Below, piece by piece: positions 60,944 to 64,000 of a DNA stretch of 64,000 nucleotides (the stretch's first letter is position 1; each line of letters starts with the position of its first letter). Origin of the DNA: an uncultured beta proteobacterium (GTDB taxonomy: Bacteria; Pseudomonadota; Gammaproteobacteria; Burkholderiales; SG8-41). The notes under the pieces were generated by a model, which worked only from the letters and a program-made list of their open reading frames with translations, did not search any database and was not told the origin of the DNA. The stretch covers positions 62,001 to 126,000 of the forward strand of contig CAISYC010000005.1 of NCBI GenBank assembly GCA_903889565.1, written 5' to 3'. Position numbers and translations under genes: made by a program.

Positions 60944-61699
60944 TCAGCGCCCAGGCTGCATCCCCATTTCAAGGTAAACCTTCGCCGCCTCGGGAGACGA
61001 AAGATAAGTCAGCAGAGCTTGCGCCGCCGCCGGCGATTTCGCTTTGCTGTGGATATAGCCGACGAGACCAGTCGGCTCGGAAATCGCGCGCGGCAGTATG
61101 CCGACCACCTCGACGCCGGGATCCTGGATCTCGCTCAAAAATGTGAGCCCGATGTCGACCTCGCCTTTGGCCACCAGCTCCATCGCGCCGGCGCCTCCCT
61201 GCGCGCGCACGATCTTCGGCTTCATGGCGTCCGCGATACCGAGTTGCGCGAGCGTGGCATCGAAACTGACGCCGGCGGCGGCGCCGCGCGCACCATCGGG
61301 ATACGAGATTGTTTTTGCCGCGAGCAGCATTTTCTTCACCGCCTCCGCGGTCGAGACGTCGGGCTTCGCCGCGCCCTTGCGCACGGCAACCGCGACCGCA
61401 ACGGTGGCGAGCGCGGTTTCGCTGGCAGTGACGACATTGCCCGTCGCGTTGACGTCACCGAGCGGCGGCTGCACGATCGACACGTCGAACACCTCGCCCT
61501 TCATCACCTGCTGCCGGGTGCCGTTGCCCGAGCCGAAGGTGGCGTTGACCTTGTGACCGGTCCTGCGCTCGAAATCAGGAATCATCTTCTGGATCGGCGC
61601 GCGGATGCCGCCGGGCGCGATCAGCGATACTTCATCGGCGTTGGCGCCGCCGTGCATGGCGATCAAGGCCGCCGCGACAGGCACGAGAAACACTTTCAT
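60944..61699 (-). CDS. ModA-like periplasmic solute-binding protein
   Basis: 251 aa, signal peptide ending at GANADE. Type 2 binding fold: SLIAPGGIRAPIQKMIPDFERRTGHKVNATFGSGNGTRQQVMKGEVFDVSIV, later ARGAAAGVSFDATLAQLGI. Related to the signal-less protein at 5685-6359. No modB or modC beside it. The ATG at 61699 has GGGGGAG upstream. Confidence 0.8.
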   Translation of the reverse strand: MKVFLVPVAAALIAMHGGANADEVSLIAPGGIRAPIQKMIPDFERRTGHKVNATFGSGNGTRQQVMKGEVFDVSIVQPPLGDVNATGNVVTASETALATVAVAVAVRKGAAKPDVSTAEAVKKMLLAAKTISYPDGARGAAAGVSFDATLAQLGIADAMKPKIVRAQGGAGAMELVAKGEVDIGLTFLSEIQDPGVEVVGILPRAISEPTGLVGYIHSKAKSPAAAQALLTYLSSPEAAKVYLEMGMQPGR

Positions 61700-61935
61700 G
61701 ACCACTCCCCCGGCTGATTTAGCCTCACGAAATATACGCCAACGCAGGGAAACGGGTTGCCGACCGCGCAGACTGCAACCGGCGGTGCGATGCCTTGCCG
61801 CGGTTGATTGCGTCGCGCCGCCGCCAATTGATCCGGATCAATACGCACGGGGCCGAAAAAGTCATTAATATCGGGGCCGGCGCATCATTGCGATCCACAC
61901 GGCCGGCTGCTGCACGGCACCACACGGGATTTGAA

Positions 61936-62250
61936 ATGCCATACTTTGTTGAAGGACTGACCAATGTTCACGGCGGCGAAAGCAACGTGCGCCGGATCGG
62001 TGTCTATGAAACACTCGATGAGGCGATCCGCGCCGCCGAGCAGATTGTTGAGGATTTTCTGCTGACCAACCATCAACCGGGAATGAGCATCGAAGCCTTG
62101 TTTACCCGATACCAGAAATCCGGCGAGGTGCCGTTCATTTTCAGCGACGATGAACGCACGATCAATGTGACAGGCTTCAACCATTTCAGATATGCGCTGG
62201 TTCGCTGCGATGCGATTTGCGTTAACGCGAACGGCGAAATGACGGAATAA
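61936..62250 (+). CDS. Small conserved protein of unknown function
   Basis: 104 aa, paralogue of 27492-27800 (YFVEGLTNV, RIGVYETLDEAIRAAEQIVEDFL, PGMSIEALFTRYQKSGEVPFIF, FNHFRYALVRCDAI). Soluble, alpha/beta. It precedes the two-component genes by 71 bases, but no link to them is shown. Confidence 0.7.
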   Translation: MPYFVEGLTNVHGGESNVRRIGVYETLDEAIRAAEQIVEDFLLTNHQPGMSIEALFTRYQKSGEVPFIFSDDERTINVTGFNHFRYALVRCDAICVNANGEMTE

Positions 62251-62321
62251 GCTGCGCAGTCTGTGCCGGCGAACACGCACGCAACAGCCGGCATTGCAGC
62301 CACGGGAGCGAATGTTCGATC

Positions 62322-63275
62322 ATGAGCACCCCGACGAGCAACCGGTTTAGCGCGCGGCGCCAGGCCGCGGCGATTTCCGTGATTTACTTAATGATCAGCG
62401 GCATCTGGGTCTACGTTTCGAACTATCTGCTGTTCGGACAGGCCCCTGTCATTACGATTGAAACGCTCGGTGAAATCGAGGCGATCAGTGACGGCATCGT
62501 GGTGGTCGGCACCGCGTACCTGATTTATCTGCTGATTCACCATTCGATCGCGAGATTGCAGCGGTCCGAACAAGCGCTGATGGAACAGCGCGGGCGGTTG
62601 CAGGCGCTTTCACACCGCCTGCTGGATATCGAGGAAAACGAACGCCGTGCGATCGCGCGCGAACCGCACGACGAGATCGGTCAGGCACTGACGGGACTCA
62701 AGCTCTCGCTGGAAACGGCGGCCCGCCTGCCGCAGGCACCTGCGGACGCGCAGATCGCCGCAGCAGTCGGAGTGGCCAACGATCTGATTGCACGCGTGCG
62801 CAACCTGTCGCTCAACCTGCGCCCCGCGGCGCTCGATGATCTCGGATTGCTGCCGGCCCTGCTTTGGCATTTCGAGCGCTACACGCAGCAGACGGGCGTG
62901 CGTGTCGACTTCCGGCATCAGGGGCTGGCGGAACGCCGCTTCGAACATGAAATTGAAACCGTCGCCTGCCGCATCGTGCAGGAGGCGCTGACAAATGTGG
63001 CACGGCACGCGCAGTGCGCAGAGGTCGAAGTCCGCGTCTGGGCCGATGACGCACTGCTGAACCTGCGCATTGAAGACTACGGCATCGGCTTCAATGCGTT
63101 ACGGCGAATGAACGCGAATAGCAGCGGCCTGCTCGGCATGGAGGAGCGCGCAGCCATCGTCGGCGGCACTTTGAGCATCGAATCGCAACCCGGCAGCGGC
63201 ACGCAACTGGTGGCTGAATTGCCGCTCGCGCCGGTGCGCGCCGGCGAAAACCACGGCGGTGGCGATCTCTCATGA
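62322..63275 (+). CDS. Sensor histidine kinase (NarX/DegS type)
   Basis: 317 aa. Two N-terminal membrane helices (AAAISVIYLMISGIWVYVSNYLL and ISDGIVVVGTAYLIYLLI) with only a short outer loop, then HisKA_3 with His116 in ARE-P-H-D-E and an HATPase region (EALTNVARHAQCAEVEV, IEDYGIGFN, GLLGMEERAAIVGGTLSIES). ARE-P-HDE has Pro where Leu is usual. It autophosphorylates and passes phosphate to the regulator encoded next, whose ATG overlaps this stop. Confidence 0.88.
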   Translation: MSTPTSNRFSARRQAAAISVIYLMISGIWVYVSNYLLFGQAPVITIETLGEIEAISDGIVVVGTAYLIYLLIHHSIARLQRSEQALMEQRGRLQALSHRLLDIEENERRAIAREPHDEIGQALTGLKLSLETAARLPQAPADAQIAAAVGVANDLIARVRNLSLNLRPAALDDLGLLPALLWHFERYTQQTGVRVDFRHQGLAERRFEHEIETVACRIVQEALTNVARHAQCAEVEVRVWADDALLNLRIEDYGIGFNALRRMNANSSGLLGMEERAAIVGGTLSIESQPGSGTQLVAELPLAPVRAGENHGGGDLS

Positions 63276-63952
63276 AAGTCGCCACCGCCACCGCCATCCG
63301 GAAAACCATCGTGCTCGCGGAGGATCACGGCATGGTGCGCGAGGGTTTGCGCATGCTGCTGGAGGGTGAACGCGATTTAAGTGTGGTCGGCGACACCGGC
63401 GACGGCCTGACAGCGCTCGAACTGGTGACGCGACTGCAACCGGACCTGTTGCTGCTCGATTTGATGATGCCCGGACTCAACGGCTTGGAAATAGCGCGCC
63501 GCACGGCCAGGAGTGCGCCCGGAACGCGCGTCGTCATCCTGTCGATGCATGCGGGCGAACCGTATGTGATCAAGGCGCTCAGAAACGGCGTCGCCGGCTA
63601 CGTCCTGAAAGACACCGGCGGCGCCGAGCTGATTCACGCCCTGCGCGAGGTATTGGCGGGACGGCGTTACCTGAGTCCGCCGCTGTCGCTGGTCGCGCTC
63701 GACGCCTATCAGGAGAAAACGCACACCGCGATCTGGGAACGCTACGACATGCTGACTGCGCGCGAACGCGAAACGCTGCAACTGCTGGCCGAGGGACACA
63801 GCAACAGCGCGGTCGCTCAACGACTCGGCATCGGCGAGCGTACCGCCGAGACGCATCGCGCCAATCTGATGCGAAAACTGCAATTGCGCACGCACGCCGA
63901 TTTGATCAAATACATGATCGGGCGCGGCATCATGCCGGCGGATTCCCGCTGA
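63272..63952 (+). CDS. LuxR/NarL-family response regulator
   Basis: 226 aa. Receiver domain with acidic pair Glu17-Asp18, phosphorylation site Asp63 (LLLLDLMMPG) and Lys113 (YVLKDTGG). C-terminal LuxR-type HTH: LTARERETLQLLAEGHSNSAVAQRLGIGERTAETHRANLMRKLQLRT. Its ATG overlaps the stop of the sensor kinase gene (ATGA). Controlled genes cannot be inferred. Confidence 0.92.
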   Translation: MKVATATAIRKTIVLAEDHGMVREGLRMLLEGERDLSVVGDTGDGLTALELVTRLQPDLLLLDLMMPGLNGLEIARRTARSAPGTRVVILSMHAGEPYVIKALRNGVAGYVLKDTGGAELIHALREVLAGRRYLSPPLSLVALDAYQEKTHTAIWERYDMLTARERETLQLLAEGHSNSAVAQRLGIGERTAETHRANLMRKLQLRTHADLIKYMIGRGIMPADSR

Positions 63953-64000
63953 TCGACAAACCACCTGCCGCTTATCGCCCCCGGCGCTGACGGGGCAGCG

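Noticed and set aside
1-64000. CRISPR array, tRNA, rRNA, prophage or IS element
   Set aside because: No regularly spaced repeats, tRNA-like cloverleaf text, transposase, integrase or phage structural gene was seen by eye. A tRNA scan would settle the RNA part.

Overview
The window looks like a chromosomal stretch of a GC-rich betaproteobacterium, probably Burkholderiales-like. The grounds are eight scattered tripartite-tricarboxylate (Bug-type) periplasmic binding proteins with no TctA/TctB membrane genes beside them, several MmgE/PrpD proteins, an aconitase, Tat-exported molybdoenzymes, c-type cytochromes and type IV pilin genes. Nothing in the window fixes the species. I see no rRNA, tRNA, transposase, phage gene or CRISPR array.

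Layout. 1-4.5 kb: the end of a lectin-like protein, two pilin-type genes (one frameshifted), a Bug protein, an aldo/keto reductase and a degenerate GGDEF protein. 4.7-10.3 kb: two Bug proteins, a ModA-like protein, an MmgE/PrpD protein and an acyl-CoA dehydrogenase. 10.4-13.2 kb: an alpha/beta hydrolase, then two tail-to-tail redox genes interrupted by in-frame TGA exactly at the active-site cysteine position (a DsbA/FrnE-like protein with UPWC and a peroxiredoxin with TGGU), then a MaoC-like protein. 13.3-20.5 kb: aconitase, a secreted MetX-like hydrolase, a Tat lipoprotein esterase, a Tat-tagged MmgE/PrpD protein and a MazG-like protein. 20.6-25.8 kb: a minus-strand operon of UGSC-like fusion protein, Bug, sulfatase and Bug. 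25.9-30.4 kb: a diguanylate cyclase, a small conserved protein, and a Bug plus MmgE/PrpD pair. 30.5-33.9 kb: a second minus-strand group of UGSC-partner protein, a UGSC selenoprotein (in-frame TGA) and a heme/beta-propeller protein. 34-43 kb: MBL hydrolase, cytochrome c, PQQ-type sugar dehydrogenase, Bug, Ldh-family oxidoreductase, two proteins of unknown function, a cupin lipoprotein and an MFS carrier. 43-57 kb: a VOC protein, a Bug protein and a molybdenum/sulfur region holding three sulfite-oxidase-family enzymes, three cytochrome/rhodanese partners and an IorAB-type hydroxylase. 57-64 kb: MscS channel, a GDT1-family exporter behind a probable Mn riboswitch, a lactonase-fold protein, a DUF1003 protein, a ModA-like protein, a small conserved protein and a two-component system.

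The most interesting signal is selenium. Three unrelated genes carry TGA at precisely the catalytic Cys/Sec position, and two are followed by SECIS-like hairpins. The UGSC selenoprotein lies beside a protein whose homologue is fused to a UGSC-like domain (with Met replacing Sec) 8 kb away. This gene-pair/gene-fusion relation predicts a two-part redox enzyme or complex of unknown function. The rest reads as an oxidative, organic-acid-scavenging lifestyle with periplasmic sulfur-compound oxidation.
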